Below are positions 23,725 through 35,874 of a stretch of 64,000 nucleotides of DNA, one piece after another (position 1 is the stretch's first letter; every line of letters starts with the position of its first letter). The stretch covers positions 149,125,501-149,189,500 of the forward strand of contig NC_069661.1 of assembly GCF_027244095.1 (NCBI RefSeq). The letters are read 5' to 3'. Origin of the DNA: Hemicordylus capensis. Lineage: Eukaryota; Chordata; Lepidosauria; Squamata; Cordylidae. The notes beneath the pieces are model-generated. The model was given only the letters and a program-made list of their open reading frames with translations, was not told the DNA's origin and did no database searches. A program made the position numbers and the translations under genes.

Positions 23725-24570
23725 TGCTTTTTGAAGGAACCAGGCTTTAGCCGAGGGGTCTAACAGGCCACTTGGGGGAGCATTCCATGAACTTGGTGCC
23801 ATTCTTCAAAAGTCCTAGTTGAAAAGGCACCCAAAGTTCATCCAGCAGAGGTGCCCAGTTCAGAGCTTATGATATTTAATAGAACACACATGGATACCCA
23901 GGTCCCACTCCATTTAGGGCTTTAAAATCAGTGCCTTGAATTGGGTCTAGAAACAAAGGCAGCCACTGTGGATTGAAGAGTACTGGACAAAAAGGCCCTG
24001 ATTGACTGGTTCCAGAGAGCAGCCCAACCGTGCCATTTTGCAGCAGCTGAATCTTCCAAATACCTGCCACTGTGGTCTGAAATCTATAGAAGCTCTAGTA
24101 CTTAGCATTATGCAGTGCTAGCTGTACAAGAGAGCGGTGAAATTACGTCTAGTGTATATAGTGAAAAACTGTACAAGGATGTCCATCAATACTGCAGTGA
24201 TGTATTTGTATGGACAAGATAAAAGTGTAACTGCAAAGATTATTTGTTTGCTAGAACTTCCTGAAGGAAACCACTGTTGGCTTATTGGAGGAGTCTGAAA
24301 TTTAAGTTGTAATTTCTTAACTTTTATCTGGACCCACTGGGAACAAACATGTTGTGGCCCCCATCCTCTCCAGCTGGCAAAGTACTCACTAGCTGGAGAG
24401 GATTAAGGACATGCCCACTGCTGGCCATGCCCCCTACATCAGTATGTTGATGGTGGAGGAGATGATTCACCAACCAATGGTAGCTCCATATCATCTGGAC
24501 CATATCTGTGTCATTTTTGTCCCTAAATCCAATATAAACAAGAGATAGAGCTGGATGCCACCAGCATCCA
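23725..24570 (-). mobile_element. L2-type LINE, old antisense fragment
   Basis: Matches the 11340-12140 copy in order: gagcattcca, gggctttaaaatcagtgcct, tgaattgggtct, then after a gap agagatagagctggatg...ccagcat. It is much more diverged than other L2 copies. Confidence 0.6.
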
Positions 24571-25089
24571 CATTAGCATGCCTAGTTTGCCTAGCAAATT
24601 AGGCTAGGCTAGAATTCTTCTTTATACCTAGTTTTCAGGGAGGAGGAGATATATGAAATAGTGAGCAAAGGTGTGCCAAGCATTACTCAGTTTTATCAGC
24701 TCCAAACCTGAAATGCCCAGCCACGGGTTTACCATCCCACTCAAATCAAGTGATCCTAAGTCAGGAGTGGGTTGACTTAAATCTTAATTTGAACTTCATG
24801 GGACTTGCTCAGTAGAATTTCCTGGTGGATATTTTTTTTTTAATCACGTGTTAACATTCTTACTCCTCTGCATAGCCATATAGAGTCTAATCCCACAGAA
24901 CTCTTAAACAAAGACTGTTTGAGTGAATGCACACAAGATGAAGTATGAACAAGCCTCATGTTGGAGACCATGTGTGTGCGAGAGGATGGGGGGGGGTGGG
25001 GGACATGATTTGAGAGCAAACTCCATTTCTAAAAATTTCATGCTTCTTTTTGCCAGACTGACATCTTCTTTTCTTTTTAACTGTTCCAG

Positions 25090-25770
25090 GGGCCATCTTT
25101 TCTACTGTCAGTACCTACCTACTACAGCTGTTTAAATGAGAATGTCCTTGGCCCAGAGAGTGCTTCTCACATGGCTCTTCACATTACTGTTCCTGATCAT
25201 GTTGGTGTTGAAGATGGATGACAAGGCACCGTGGAACTGGTTTCTAATATTTATCCCAGTTTGGATATTTGATACTATTCTTCTAGTTATGATCATTGTG
25301 AAAATGGCTGGCCGTTGTAAATCTGGCTATGACCCTCGCAATGGCTCCCAAAACCTCAAGAAGAAAGCCTGGTACCTTGCAGCAATGTTGCTTAAGCTGG
25401 CCTTTTGCCTTGCTCTCTGTGCTAAATTGGAAGAGTTTGCTGTAATGAAGCTAGTTTATGTCTTTATTCCCCTTTGGGCATTGCTCATTGGAGGGATGAT
25501 AGAACTTGGATTCAACATCTTCTGTGTACAAAGAGTTTAACTTTTCCATAAACTAGGTTTAGCCTTTCCATTCAGTATCACATTCCTTAGCAACTCTAAT
25601 TTCAACTCTGAGCAACTCTATAAACTTACAGCACCTAAAGGAACAACCATGAATGCAGTTTATAAACTGAGATTCTTTACTGAAATGCCTTGGACTTGAC
25701 TCTTCAGTTTTTGAAGCACAGCTTTCTGGTTTTTATGTAAATACTGTAAATAAAAAAAACACCATAATTG
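25090..25770 (+). other. TMEM60: TMEM60 exon 2 (coding exon with 3' UTR)
   Basis: A pyrimidine-rich tract ending in AG at 25088-25089 (tttaactgttccag) gives the acceptor, leaving a 46-nt 5' UTR before the ATG. The 3' UTR runs from 25541 to a canonical AATAAA at 25749-25754, so cleavage is expected near 25765-25775. The 3' UTR is about 230 nt. A second possible acceptor AG lies a few tens of bases further in (tactgtcag), which I consider less likely. Confidence 0.8.
25136..25540 (+). CDS. TMEM60: TMEM60, four-pass transmembrane protein 60, complete CDS in one exon
   Basis: The 134-residue product aligns without gaps to vertebrate TMEM60 as I remember it (human 133 aa); it begins MRMSLAQRVLLTWLFTLLFL and keeps DKAPWNWFLIFIPVWIFDT, GRCKSGYDPR and KKKAWYLAAMLLKLAFCLAL. 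Four hydrophobic segments lie near residues 8-27, 33-56, 78-98 and 105-130, so it should be a small polytopic membrane protein. It belongs to the TMEM185/TMEM60 family, whose biochemical role is not established. A TAA directly precedes the chosen ATG in frame, so the start cannot lie further upstream; Met3 is a possible alternative with an A at -3. The C-terminus ends in VQRV, differing from the human end. The CDS is intronless, as in other vertebrates. It is transcribed away from the CpG island at 19-20.3 kb and converges on RSBN1L. Confidence 0.97.
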   Translation: MRMSLAQRVLLTWLFTLLFLIMLVLKMDDKAPWNWFLIFIPVWIFDTILLVMIIVKMAGRCKSGYDPRNGSQNLKKKAWYLAAMLLKLAFCLALCAKLEEFAVMKLVYVFIPLWALLIGGMIELGFNIFCVQRV

Positions 25771-25774
25771 TTTT

Positions 25775-26235
25775 TAAGTATGTGTTCTGTGTATCTATAA
25801 ATTTACATGTGTGGAAGTGCAATTAAGACTTGCAATTGCACAATAGCAAATTAAATGCAGTAGTCATATTCCTGAAATTGTCTAGGCAGGAATTATGAGT
25901 GTGTGCAGTAACAATCCAGGAAGATTTTCAAAGCTCTTTGCAGTGCTCCAGGCTCTGTCTCTCATGCTATAGTGCTTCTGTTTGAAAGGATGGATGGGGC
26001 ACCACTCTTCTTCATCCCTGGACAATTGCCACTATTCGACTATGATCCTACAAGGGAATCTCAGAAAAGGTGAGTGAGAGTATTGGTATACCTGCAGTGG
26101 GATGTGAATACCCATTCATCCACTCAAGGATCATCTGTTACAGGTAAGCAACCTGTTTATCCTTGTCATAATCCAGTGTGTATGCACACTAGTGGGTGAT
26201 TAGCTAGCTTCCCATTTGGTGGAGGGTGCAGGTGC
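25775..26235. other. intergenic sequence after TMEM60
   Basis: No gene. The stretch 26085-26160 (caaggatcatctgttacagg, taagcaacctgttt) resembles terminal sequence seen in some squamate DIRS-like or other retroelements, but I cannot place its family. Confidence 0.3.
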
Positions 26236-26239
26236 TTAA

Positions 26240-27420
26240 TGGTGCAGCCACATTTGCAGGATTGTGTACAGTTCTGGTCACCATATCTTAAGAAGGACAT
26301 AGTCCTTAAGAAGGACTTCAAAACAGTGGTGCATCAGCTGGTAACCTCCAGGCTTGACTATTGCAATGCGCTCTACGTGGGGCTGCCTTTGTACATAGTT
26401 CGGAAACTTCAGTTAGTTCAAAATGCAGCAGCCAGATTGGTCTCTGGGGTAACCCAGAGAGACCTTATTATGGCTGTCTTGAAACAGTTATACTGGCTGC
26501 CGATATGTTTCTGGGCAAAATACAAAGTGCTAGTTATTGCCTTTTAAAGCCCCGAATGGCTTAGGTCAGAGTTAACTTAGAGAGCGCCTTCTTCTGCATG
26601 ATCCCAACCGCACGTTAAGGTCATCTGAGGAGGTCCATCTCCAGTTACCACCGGTTCGTCTGGTGGCGACTCAGAGGCGGGCCTTCTCTGTAGCTGCTCC
26701 TGGGCTATGGAATGCACACCTGGCAGAAATCCGTAATTCGAGTTTATTACTGTCTTTCCGGAGAGCCCTTAAAACCTACCTGTTTTGCCTGGCCTTCCAG
26801 GGTTTTTAAACTGCTGTAAACTGTTTTAAATTGTTTTAAATGTTTGCCCTGGTTTTGCAGGGTTTTTAGCTGTTTGAATGTTTAAATTGGTTTTATTCTG
26901 TTTTTATAGTTCTGATGTTAATTGTTAACTGGTTTTAATTGTTTTTATTCTGTTGTAAACCGCCCTGAGCCATTTTGGAAGGGCAGTATATAAATCAAAT
27001 AAATAAATAAATGGAACTGGAAAAGGTGCCGAAGAGAGCATCCAAGAAGAGCAGGGGACTAGAGCACTTTATTAGGCAAGGCTACAGCATCTGGGGCTTT
27101 TTAGTTTGGAAAAGAGGTGACCACAAGGAGGAGGAGAAGATTATGGAGTAGAGAAAGTGGAGAGACATTTTTCTCCCTCTCTCTTAACACTAGAACCAGG
27201 GATCATCCCATGAATGTGAAGGCCAGGACATTTAGGACCAATAAAATGTAGTACTTCTTCATGCCGCATAATTAATCTATGGAATACTGCCACTAGATGG
27301 TGATGGCCACTGGCTTCGATGGCTTTAGAAGGGCTTAGGCCTGTCCTCCATGAATCTATCTATTAGTTCTACTAGTACCATAGCTATAGGCCACCTCCAG
27401 CCTCAGGGACAAGATGCTGG
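26240..27420 (+). mobile_element. CR1-type LINE 3' part, split by an L2 insertion
   Basis: The left piece (26240-26302) has tgtacagttctggtcacca and aagaaggacata; after the L2 insertion the text resumes tggaactggaaaaggtgccg (27013) and continues gtggagagacatttttctcc, actagaaccagggatcatcc, gtacttcttcatgc to about 27420. This is the conserved 3' coding part of CR1 elements. The same region is present antisense at 60900-60970. Confidence 0.8.
26303..27012 (+). mobile_element. L2-type LINE 3' part inserted in CR1
   Basis: A 102-codon frame includes [37 protein letters not shown] and LYWLPI, typical of the L2 C-terminal region. The 3' end reads gtaaaccgccctgagccatt and ends in (AAATA)n at 26996-27012. 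It lies between two halves of CR1. Confidence 0.85.
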
Positions 27421-27489
27421 ATCGATAAAAGTAAAAAGCAAGGCCAAAACATGGGCCCACCATTCAATATTTTTAATAAACTCTAGGAG

Positions 27490-28950
27490 AAGTTTATCTA
27501 AGGAGAAGTTTATCTAAACTCTAAGATAGTAGCCCTGGGCCTTTTCCAGCATCAGGTGTTTTACCAAATTTGAAATCTCGGCTGGTGTTACTAGAGGCCA
27601 TTCTGGAAGTAAATCAGCAGTTAGATCTGAACTAAAAAGGTGATTTTCCTCCCTTGAGTAAAGACTATAGAAGTGACTCTCCCATACAGTGGCTGTGATA
27701 AATACTATCCAAACAGGAAGGACCCGGTGTAGAACCTGGTCATAGCCACATAGCACCAAAAAGTTGAATTTTTGGCCCAAGAGGCAGCTATCAATTGTTG
27801 CCATGAAGCTCTATAAACACCCTTTTTAAAAATCTTATCAGAAGTTTATATTGCTTTTCCAAACTCAACAAACTCTGAGTTACTAACAAAGAATTCTCTA
27901 TTTCCTGTATGTATTAACAAGGGTTTGCTTAACTTGATAGCATTCTTTATCAAACCAATGGTGTGAGCGGAGATTTCTATAGGGGTACCTCCTTGTGTGG
28001 AATGGGTTAAAAATAATCTAAAAAGTTGAATAAGGCTATCATAAAGCATTGGCTTCTGTGTCATTGACAAGAGATGACCAGAGCTGCAAACAAAGATCAG
28101 AATTTAGGATGACTGTAGATTTTTCTTCAAGCTGTTTATCCCATCTTACACATAGAAAGGTGGCTCCCTCAATAAGATCTGGGAGTACCACTAGCTCCTC
28201 AAGCACATGTGTTTCAAGGGGTAGTAGAGTCCAAATAAATGGAAGATGATCACTTTCAACTCATCTATCAATTTGGAATTGGTCCACAAGACTCAATGCA
28301 TTCCATGAGACAACTACGTGATCAGGGATACTTTTTTTTCCCCTTTCCCCCTAAGCAGAAAGAAAATTTACCTGGAAAATCACTAGTCATAGCCCCATTC
28401 AAGGAAAGGAGATCAAGATTATTAAAAACTTGGGACAAGCATAGGCCTGAAAAATTTGCAGCAGTGTCTTTAGATTGATGGACTAACAATGGGAAATCCA
28501 GGGGACCCATCTGTATATATTCAGAGTGCAAGAGATCTTTCTAAGTTGACATTAGTTAAGGCAAATTGATCTTGTCAACCTCCGTTTGCTCAGAAATTGT
28601 AGTTCCAGATATGTCAGTTAATTTACTCTCAGCTTGGTGTTGGTCATCTTTTGCAAGAGGGCTTGCCAGTGCCTGTACTGTAGACAGGGCTTGTTTGAGG
28701 CTAAGCACATTTCCAATGATTTCATTAATTCCCTGCTGCATCTTTGCCAAGTCATCAGAGGAAAAAGTTAGACTGTCATCCTGGAGACTGTCCAAAAGTT
28801 CTTCTGAGATGTTCAACACATTTTGTGTATGCAAGTCTATCTCAGCAGCTGGCTGGGAGCGCGTTTTCTGCAGTAAGCTTCTAGCTGACTGAGGTCTTGC
28901 AGTGCTAACCCTTAAGGGTGCTAAGGGATGGATGGAAAAACTCAAATAGG
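27490..28950 (-). mobile_element. APE-type non-LTR LINE fragment (family uncertain, Vingi-like?)
   Basis: On the - strand the upstream frame (28945-28556, 129 codons) is a coiled-coil-like ORF1 piece with SEELLDSLQDDSLTF and LAKMQQGINEIIGNVLSLKQ. Next, around 28300-28230, an endonuclease-end motif SDHLPF appears, then a frame at 28070-27846 and one ending EISNLVKHLMLEKAQGYYL at 27804-27514, which resembles the segment before RT (KAPG motif diverged). RT itself is absent. Several frame breaks. Family is uncertain; the tail family at 51270-51780 may be the same. Confidence 0.5.
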
Positions 28951-28959
28951 CAAAATTTG

Positions 28960-31900
28960 AAAGCCTGTACTTTTGTTATCAAAAGGAACGGTGGAAAAAT
29001 GAAAGTCAATTCAATTCCTTTATTATGATCACAGACCAGAATGGTGAAAAAGTCCACATCCATTCCAGGAGAAAAGCATCCCCCATGGAACCTTTCCCCC
29101 CGGTCTGCTCTGGAGCAGTACTTCTTATATTTAACGTATTGCAAAAAGGTCACTCTAACCACTCCCACTTGAATAGGGGCCTCCGGTAATGCCAACCCAG
29201 ACAGCACTTGTGTGCCTGATGCAAGCGCTCTTCTCTGCTCATTGCATCTGCTTCCACATTCTCGGAACCTTGCACATGTCTTGCCAGTGGTATAACTTCG
29301 TGCACGATACACCAATCCCAAATGGCCACGGGCAGATTGAAAAGTTTTGTAGACACTGTCCCTTGTTTGTTGAGGTAAACTATAGCCATAGTATTGTTCA
29401 TTACTAGCTGAATTCCCTCTCCCTCCAGGATGAGAATGAAGGATTTCATGGCTAAGAAGATGGCTAGCAGCTCGAGGCAGTTGAACTGTAATATGTTTTG
29501 TCACATTGTCCAGACCTGTGCAACCCCATGCAATGTGCCCCCTACCCAGCTAGGGAAGCATTGGAAGTTAGTTATCATAGGTATTGGTGATTGGAAGGAA
29601 ATTTTTATTAGAAGGTTGTCCTCTTGTATCCACCATGTTAACATGTCCAGAACATTGTCCAGGATCTTGAACCTCCTGAGATTGTTCATCCCTCTGATGT
29701 CTGGACACTCTTAGAAACCAGATTTGAAAGGGTTGCAGCCTTAAATTTGCATATGGTGTATCGGTTGTGCAGGATGTCAAACCTATTAGATTAACGAGTA
29801 TGCCCAGTGACTAAGTGAAGTAGAAGGTCCTGCACTTTATCCTTACTCCTGGCTCTGTCAGAAGCAAATAGTCCAAATACAGGTACACTTCACACCCTTG
29901 CTTCTTGCCTATGCAATCACAAATGCCATGCACTTGGTGAACACCTGAGGGGCTGTTGATAGATCAAATGGCAGCACTTGTGGCCTACTGTGACCCTTAA
30001 ATACTTATTGTGCAAAGGTCTGATTTGGATGTAAAAATTAATCTTTAAAATCTATTTGAAAAGGGTTGGATGGGTGTAGTTCACCTCTATGAATGGTGGT
30101 AGGGTGTGACAAACACAGACCTCCATCTTGAAGCGAGAGCAACACATCTCACAGACCCTCCCTTCACTAATCTTACCTGACACAGAAGATAGGGCCACTT
30201 TGCATCTTACCACCCAGAGGGAATTAGCATACCCTTTGAACTACAGACAGGTGTGAGACCCACGGTCATGAGAGCCAGATCACCTTCCTCCCTCATGGCT
30301 TTAAAGCTAGAGGGCTAGAGGATGCATAGTCCTCATGATGAATTAGGTGGTGGATGTCTTTGAACAAGAATTGACATCCTGCTTCTTGGATTCTGTACAT
30401 ATTCTCCAATTATTGGAAGTTGGTGCCACTGATGGCTTAAGCCAAGCCGCTTTGACACTTGTATTAATACTGGAAGCACTGGTAAAGATACAGCTTATGA
30501 TGTTGTAGAAGTCACAACAAACTCAAAGGCTGGGTCTTGTACAGTGGACGTCACCTGTTTAGTTCCCAAACCCAGTGTATTAGCCATCCCCGCTACTTGG
30601 GAGTAATAATTGTGCATCTCCTCCTTTGGGGATTTGGATGCCTTATTCATCCCCGCTTTGTCTGGTGATGGGTCTCAAGGATTCTCATTTGACAGATATT
30701 TATCCTCCCTACTCATTTGATGAAGCATCTGATTCAGCTCCTTGTCCTCTGCTTGCTGTATTGTTGCCACATTGTCCAATTCTTCCAATGCTGATGTGGT
30801 TAGAATAGTAACAATTTGGGTTTGTGCTGTTGTGACCACAGTGATTGGTGTTGTGTGACTAGATCTAGCCTCCTGGAAAGTACATGGCTCTCTTGAGATA
30901 GACTGTGTTATGGTTTCTTGGTATCTGCTTTGGCCATCAGTGGTAACCATATGTATAAGACCATTTCTCATTTGCATGCCTCTGATAACAGTATGAGTTG
31001 GTACCTGGATAGTGGTCTTTTAAGTGTGTCTTTGTTGCATGTAACTGGCTCAGTGAACCAACTGTGTTGGCTGTGACTCAATGTCTATGGGACTGATAGA
31101 AGACCATGTTATTTGTTTGTTGCATTTCTACACCACCTAGAGTAAAAATCTCTAGGCAGTGTACAGATTAATCTTGATCTTGAGTCAACACTGACAATGA
31201 AAGGATTGGTGTTGACTTGTTAGAGATGCTTGTTCCACCTTTGAAAGGATTGGTGTTGATTCTTGTCAGATGCTTGTTGGACTGTTGATTAATGTAGTTT
31301 GAATGGTTTTAATCAAACAAAATTGAAGCTGTAGTCACCAGTGTTGATGGGGCGCTTCCCAGTTTCTTGTGCCTTCCTTTGACAGCCATTAGTCTCTTCT
31401 TCTGCCCTATGTACTGGAGGATCACCTTCATGAGATTTCATTTTTGTGGTCGGGGAGTGGCTACATTTCCTCAACATCAAAGTTGTTTCTCTCAACACTG
31501 GATTCATTTGATGTTGGCTCTCTTCTGTTGGTATTGACTCTAGGAGTTTTGACATTGATGCACACACAATTTATATAGAGGCTGCACATGAAGTTGGCAG
31601 TTCTGATGTCGATGGGCTTGGTGTAAAAGGGTCTCAGAGGCAAGCTGTAGCTCTCTGCTCAAGTTTGTTTGGAAACCCCCCGACAGACTTTGCAAGCATT
31701 TACTCTATGTTGTTCTTCCAAACATAGGAGGCACAGAGTGTGCTTGTCTGATAATAGTAACTTTGAGTTGCACTCAACGTATCTTTTGAATGTCTTTATT
31801 ATAGTGTAATGAGCTTTGCACGCTGGTGAAGCAGAGCTGAAAATAGCTTTCAGTAGTATCCCCCTGCTGCACTACTAAGGACAAGAAGTCTCTCTTAGAT

Positions 31901-31990
31901 GGAGAGGATTCCTCCTGCGGTTACCATGCTATTTAAAATTGGTAGCACCACCAGGGGCTAGATATGATTGTTTGGGGAGCTAATCCTGCC
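28960..31990 (-). mobile_element. DIRS-like retroelement fossil, broken
   Basis: On the - strand, parts in order are a Gag-like region (about 31.9-30.6 kb), an RT region (about 30.4-29.6 kb) and an RNase H-like region (29.5-29.15 kb) with words such as WDWCIVHEVIPLARHVQGSE and NVEADAMSR that are typical of DIRS-like elements. I see no tyrosine recombinase. It is clearly broken, with many breaks, and looks old. A short LINE-tail word (tttattatgatcacagacca) at 29020-29045 marks a separate insertion at its downstream edge. Confidence 0.6.
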
Positions 31991-33290
31991 CTTTGGCTGC
32001 CAGATAGGCACCTATAGTTTATGGATTTTGCACAAGCCAGTTGCTAATGTACAAGTTTTACTTGTTGTGTGTACCATATGACAGGGAGGAAACGTTTTGG
32101 CTGTGCAGGAACTAAATGGGCAAGTCTGTTACAGAAACACTAGTGGTGCTTTGTTCCAATAAACACATTGGACTGTTACTCTGAGTAAATATCAGCCTGG
32201 AGAAGAGATGAAACAAACAAAAGAAGATTTTTGGCAAGTTACAATCTTTCTTGTAATCTCTTTTCTGAAGAGCTAAGCTATGCAATTATAGGGGATACAA
32301 TACTATATAGTTATTGAAGTATTAATGTCATTTTGCTAGTCAGACTGCAGGTGGTGTACTTATTTGCACTTTATTCAGTAGCTTTGTTTATTTAAAGCAA
32401 GTGCATACTGCTTTTTTGTACTGTGACTTAGGATGGGGAAAACGAAATGAACATACTTCAGGATCAAGTGAAAAACATTTATTCCCTTTCCTCAGCCTTC
32501 TCTAATCTATTCTATAATCTTCCAAAGATTAACTCAATCAGCATTAGTTTTATATACAAGCTCAATTAAAGCAAAGTGTTTGGTGCCACATTTTTGGCCC
32601 ATCTCCCTTCTGTACTCCCTTCTCTACTTGACTATGAAAAGTGAATTGGGAAGATGGGAAAAGGAAGCCACCCATGTTAGGGAAAATTCTTGCCACTCAA
32701 ATAATAATGAAGCAAGGTAGGGCAATAAAAGCATGGTATTACACAATTGCCTCGCTGTGGTTTAGAACATACCAAGCAAAAGAAGAACTTGAATGGCTCA
32801 ATCAGCCTTCATGTTTTTGAAGTTCCTCAATGCAACTTACTGCCACATAAGGGTGCTTTGATCATCACTTCAGTGCTTGAGGGAAGCACTGAGATTAACA
32901 AAATAGCATACCTGTCACAGGCTAAAGTCAGGGCATGTCAACATGCCTACAAGATAGTCCTGGATGGGTGGCACAAACCCTGTGATAACAAAGAGCAGGC
33001 AGGACCAGAGGAACAAGCACAAGTCACCAAACTACCATGGCACAATCACCATTTGAGTAGTCTAGTATTGCTGCTCCTCTCACTCTGTTTTGCTTTTACT
33101 TGTGCTAATTCTGGGACTTCCCCTTCAGCTTTACTCGAAACAGTTTGGATAGGTTGTCCATCTTTGACCTGGCTCTTGCTCCTTCAGTGTTAAACTGGGG
33201 TTGGGCGGGTGGGAGGACAACACCTATTCTATATATATAGCATGCATTCAAACTTACTGAAATATTACGACAAAACCGTGTGGCTAAACA
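31990..33290. other. intergenic sequence; contains an unexplained 148-codon frame
   Basis: The + strand frame at 32747-33193 begins MPRCGLEHTKQKKNLNG and includes EGSTEINKIAYLSQAKVRAC and a hydrophobic Leu-rich end. No domain, splice support or homolog is recognised, and the first half reads like ordinary coding text, so a processed pseudogene or repeat is possible. Nothing else is seen here. Confidence 0.25.
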
Positions 33291-33294
33291 AGGA

Positions 33295-33297
<3 letters not shown>

Positions 33298-33350
<53 letters not shown>
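33298..33350. repeat. (TG)n microsatellite
   Basis: About 25 uninterrupted tg units followed by an A-run. Confidence 0.95.
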
Positions 33351-33353
<3 letters not shown>

Positions 33354-33959
33354 AACAACCTATTCTAGTATTTGTATGCCTTTTAAGCAAGTGTTGTTTA
33401 CATTAACAGTTTTCTAACATTTAAAGATGGTGATAAAATGAAATACTACATAAGGTGAGAGAAGTCAGGAGTTTGAACAGAAAGTTTCTGTAACACAGGG
33501 AGTAGAAGCGACTTAAGCAACTAACACAAAATGTTGAGGATAGAAAGTGAATTATGATAGTTCTCTGTTTACCAAAACAATTGGCAAGAAGCACACTAGA
33601 ATATTTTCACTGGGTTTGATAAATACTTTTCAGAGAATATGGAGCATTTCTGCTGGTGATAGCAATGAAGGAGAAACATCTCATTTCAGCTTTTCTTCCC
33701 TTTCTGACCAGTTTGAAAGTACATAAGGAAACACCTGGTGTATCAGCAGAGGCAAAAATAATGCACAGAAAGAATATTTGAAGATCAATAAGGATATATC
33801 AGTGGTTAACTTGCCAGACAGGATTCTAAATAATATATCTTGTCTTATGAGACTACATAAATTACACAGTGCAAATATGTGGATTTATTTCACTAACTTG
33901 AAGTTCAAGTAAGAACAAATGTCTACTTTCCTTGCACTATAATCTTGATAATTACCATC

Positions 33960-34335
33960 TTCAAGTTAGCCTGCTTCCACTTCAAATGTTCATACATCTA
34001 CCATCTTGAATTGGTGTGGATTACATCAGTGCAAACTACACCATTGAGATGTCCCTTTGTGTACAAATCTGGCTAGGCAGTTCACAAGTTATCTCACTTG
34101 CTCTTCAAATGTTCATACATCCACCATCTTGAATTTTGGTGGAGGACATCACAAACGACACAGTTGAGGTGTTCCTATGTGTCACTCACTACAACTGTAC
34201 TAAATTTGGTTCAAATAGATTAGGTGTTTCACAAGTTAGCCCACTTGTGCCTCAAACATTCATGTGTCTACCATCTTGAATCAGGGTGGATGACAACATT
34301 ACAAGTTATGCCATTGAAGTGTTCCTACAGCTATA
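33960..34335 (+). repeat. tandem units at the head of the Penelope-like element
   Basis: The phrase accatcttgaat recurs near 34002, 34125 and 34270 (spacing about 121-147 bp), with cattgag(a/g)tgt(c/t)cc and ttcacaagtta in register. The same unit occurs antisense at 59339-59757. Confidence 0.75.
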
Positions 34336-34764
34336 GTAACTGTTGTTTGAATGATTTTAACAATCCTTCCAATTATTTGTATTATGGCAGATTCATTGAT
34401 GACATTTTCATCATTGTCCAATCAGATTGTCCCATGCCCTTATTTTTTGATTGGATTAATTCCATTGACCCACATATATGGTTTACTGGAAATGTAAATG
34501 ATAATTGTATCTCATTCTTAGATGTTACAGTGTATAAGGAGGCTAACAACATTTTGGTGAAGGGATATTGTAAACCTACAGATAAGGTTCTCTATTTTTC
34601 ACTGTTTCCATCCTAGACACAAAGATAATATCCTACTTGAACAACTTAAGACTAAAAATAAATTGTACGAGTTTTAATATTTTCAACCAACCAAAAGAGG
34701 CATATTCCTGGGCTTAAGAAATAGGACTTTCCCTCAACATATAATAGACCTTATATAATAGGCT

Positions 34765-35255
34765 GCAAGACAAAACAGGTGTGACCATGCTCTACATGGG
34801 GCTGCCTCTGTACATAGTCCAGAAACTACAATTGGTACAGAATGCAGCAGCCAGATTGCTCTCTGGAACAACACAAAGGGACCATATCACACTGGCTGCC
34901 GATATGTTTCTGGGTGAAATAAAAAGTGCTGATTCTTACCTATAAAGCCCTTAATGGCTTGGGTCCAGGCTAATTAAGAGAGTGCCTCCTTTGTCATGAA
35001 CCCTGCTACCTGTTACAATCTTCTGGAGAGGTCCGGTTAAGATTGCCACTGGCTCGTTTGGTGGCAACTCAGGACCGGGCTATCTCTGTGGCAGCCCCAG
35101 GGCTTTGGAATATGCTCCCTGCTGAAATATGAGCATCTCCTTCATAGTTTTCAGGAAGACCCTTAAGACTTTCCTGTTTGCACAAGGTCTTAATTAGAAT
35201 TAGTTTTAATAATGTGTTATATTTTTAATGTATTTTAATCTGTGACTTTTAATAT
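34765..35255 (+). mobile_element. L2-type LINE 3' fragment inserted in the Penelope-like element
   Basis: Starts at catgctctacatggggctgc and continues through gaatgcagcagccagattg, ctggctgccgatatgtttct and ggcaactcaggaccgggct to ttttaatctgtgac. It meets the antisense L2 piece at about 35255 tail to tail. Confidence 0.8.
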
Positions 35256-35410
35256 TTATTATTTATTTGATTTATATACCATCCTTCAAAAAATGGCTCA
35301 GGGCGGTTTACATCAAAATAAAAAACCCATTTAAAACCAACATTAAGAATTCAAAACTAAATTAATTAAAAGCCTGAGTGAATAAATGTGTCCAGTGCTT
35401 TTAAAAATGC
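35255..35410 (-). repeat. L2-type LINE 3' end, antisense
   Basis: On the + strand: tttatttgatttatatacca, ggctcagggcggtttacat, agcctgagtgaataaatgtg. It abuts the sense L2 copy, giving a tail-to-tail pair. Confidence 0.75.
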
Positions 35411-35874
35411 ACTGAATATTAAATATTAAAATTAATTTGTACACCGCCTAAATGTATATATTCAGGTGTTATAGACATGTTTGAAAAGAAACCATCTGTA
35501 ACTCAGCTGTCCATGGAATTTAGCCCCTTAGCAAGTTCAATTAATTATAAACGTTAGCATATTGTACAAGATGTGTCCAAATACCACTAGATTTATAGGA
35601 CATTTTAGATGTGGCCATTGCTCTTGTTGTTTTCAAGCCTTTCAGAAGAAGCAATTTATCAATCCCAGTGATGATTATTTGGTTACATTAAGAACCTTCA
35701 CGAACTGTCTTGCGTCTCATGTTATATACGTTATTTGCCCCTATTCACTTATTTATATAGGTCAAACTAGCAGACTATTTTAAAACTTGAGTAATTGAGC
35801 ACAAAAGCAAAATTAGGTCTGGTAATCTTGAGGCCACATTGACAGCACATTGATTTCCCCATGGTCATCTTAAG

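Larger units (their letters stand above)
19947..25089 (+). other. TMEM60: TMEM60 intron 1
   Basis: Bounded by the proposed donor at 19947 and the firm acceptor at 25088-25089. It contains a C-run at 20530, a SINE (21780-21985), a dispersed repeat (21285-21480), (GA)n at 22805-22850, a GC-rich, trinucleotide-rich stretch 22150-23270, and an old L2 fragment (23725-24570). Frames up to 172 codons (21116-20598, -) show no domain. Confidence 0.5.
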
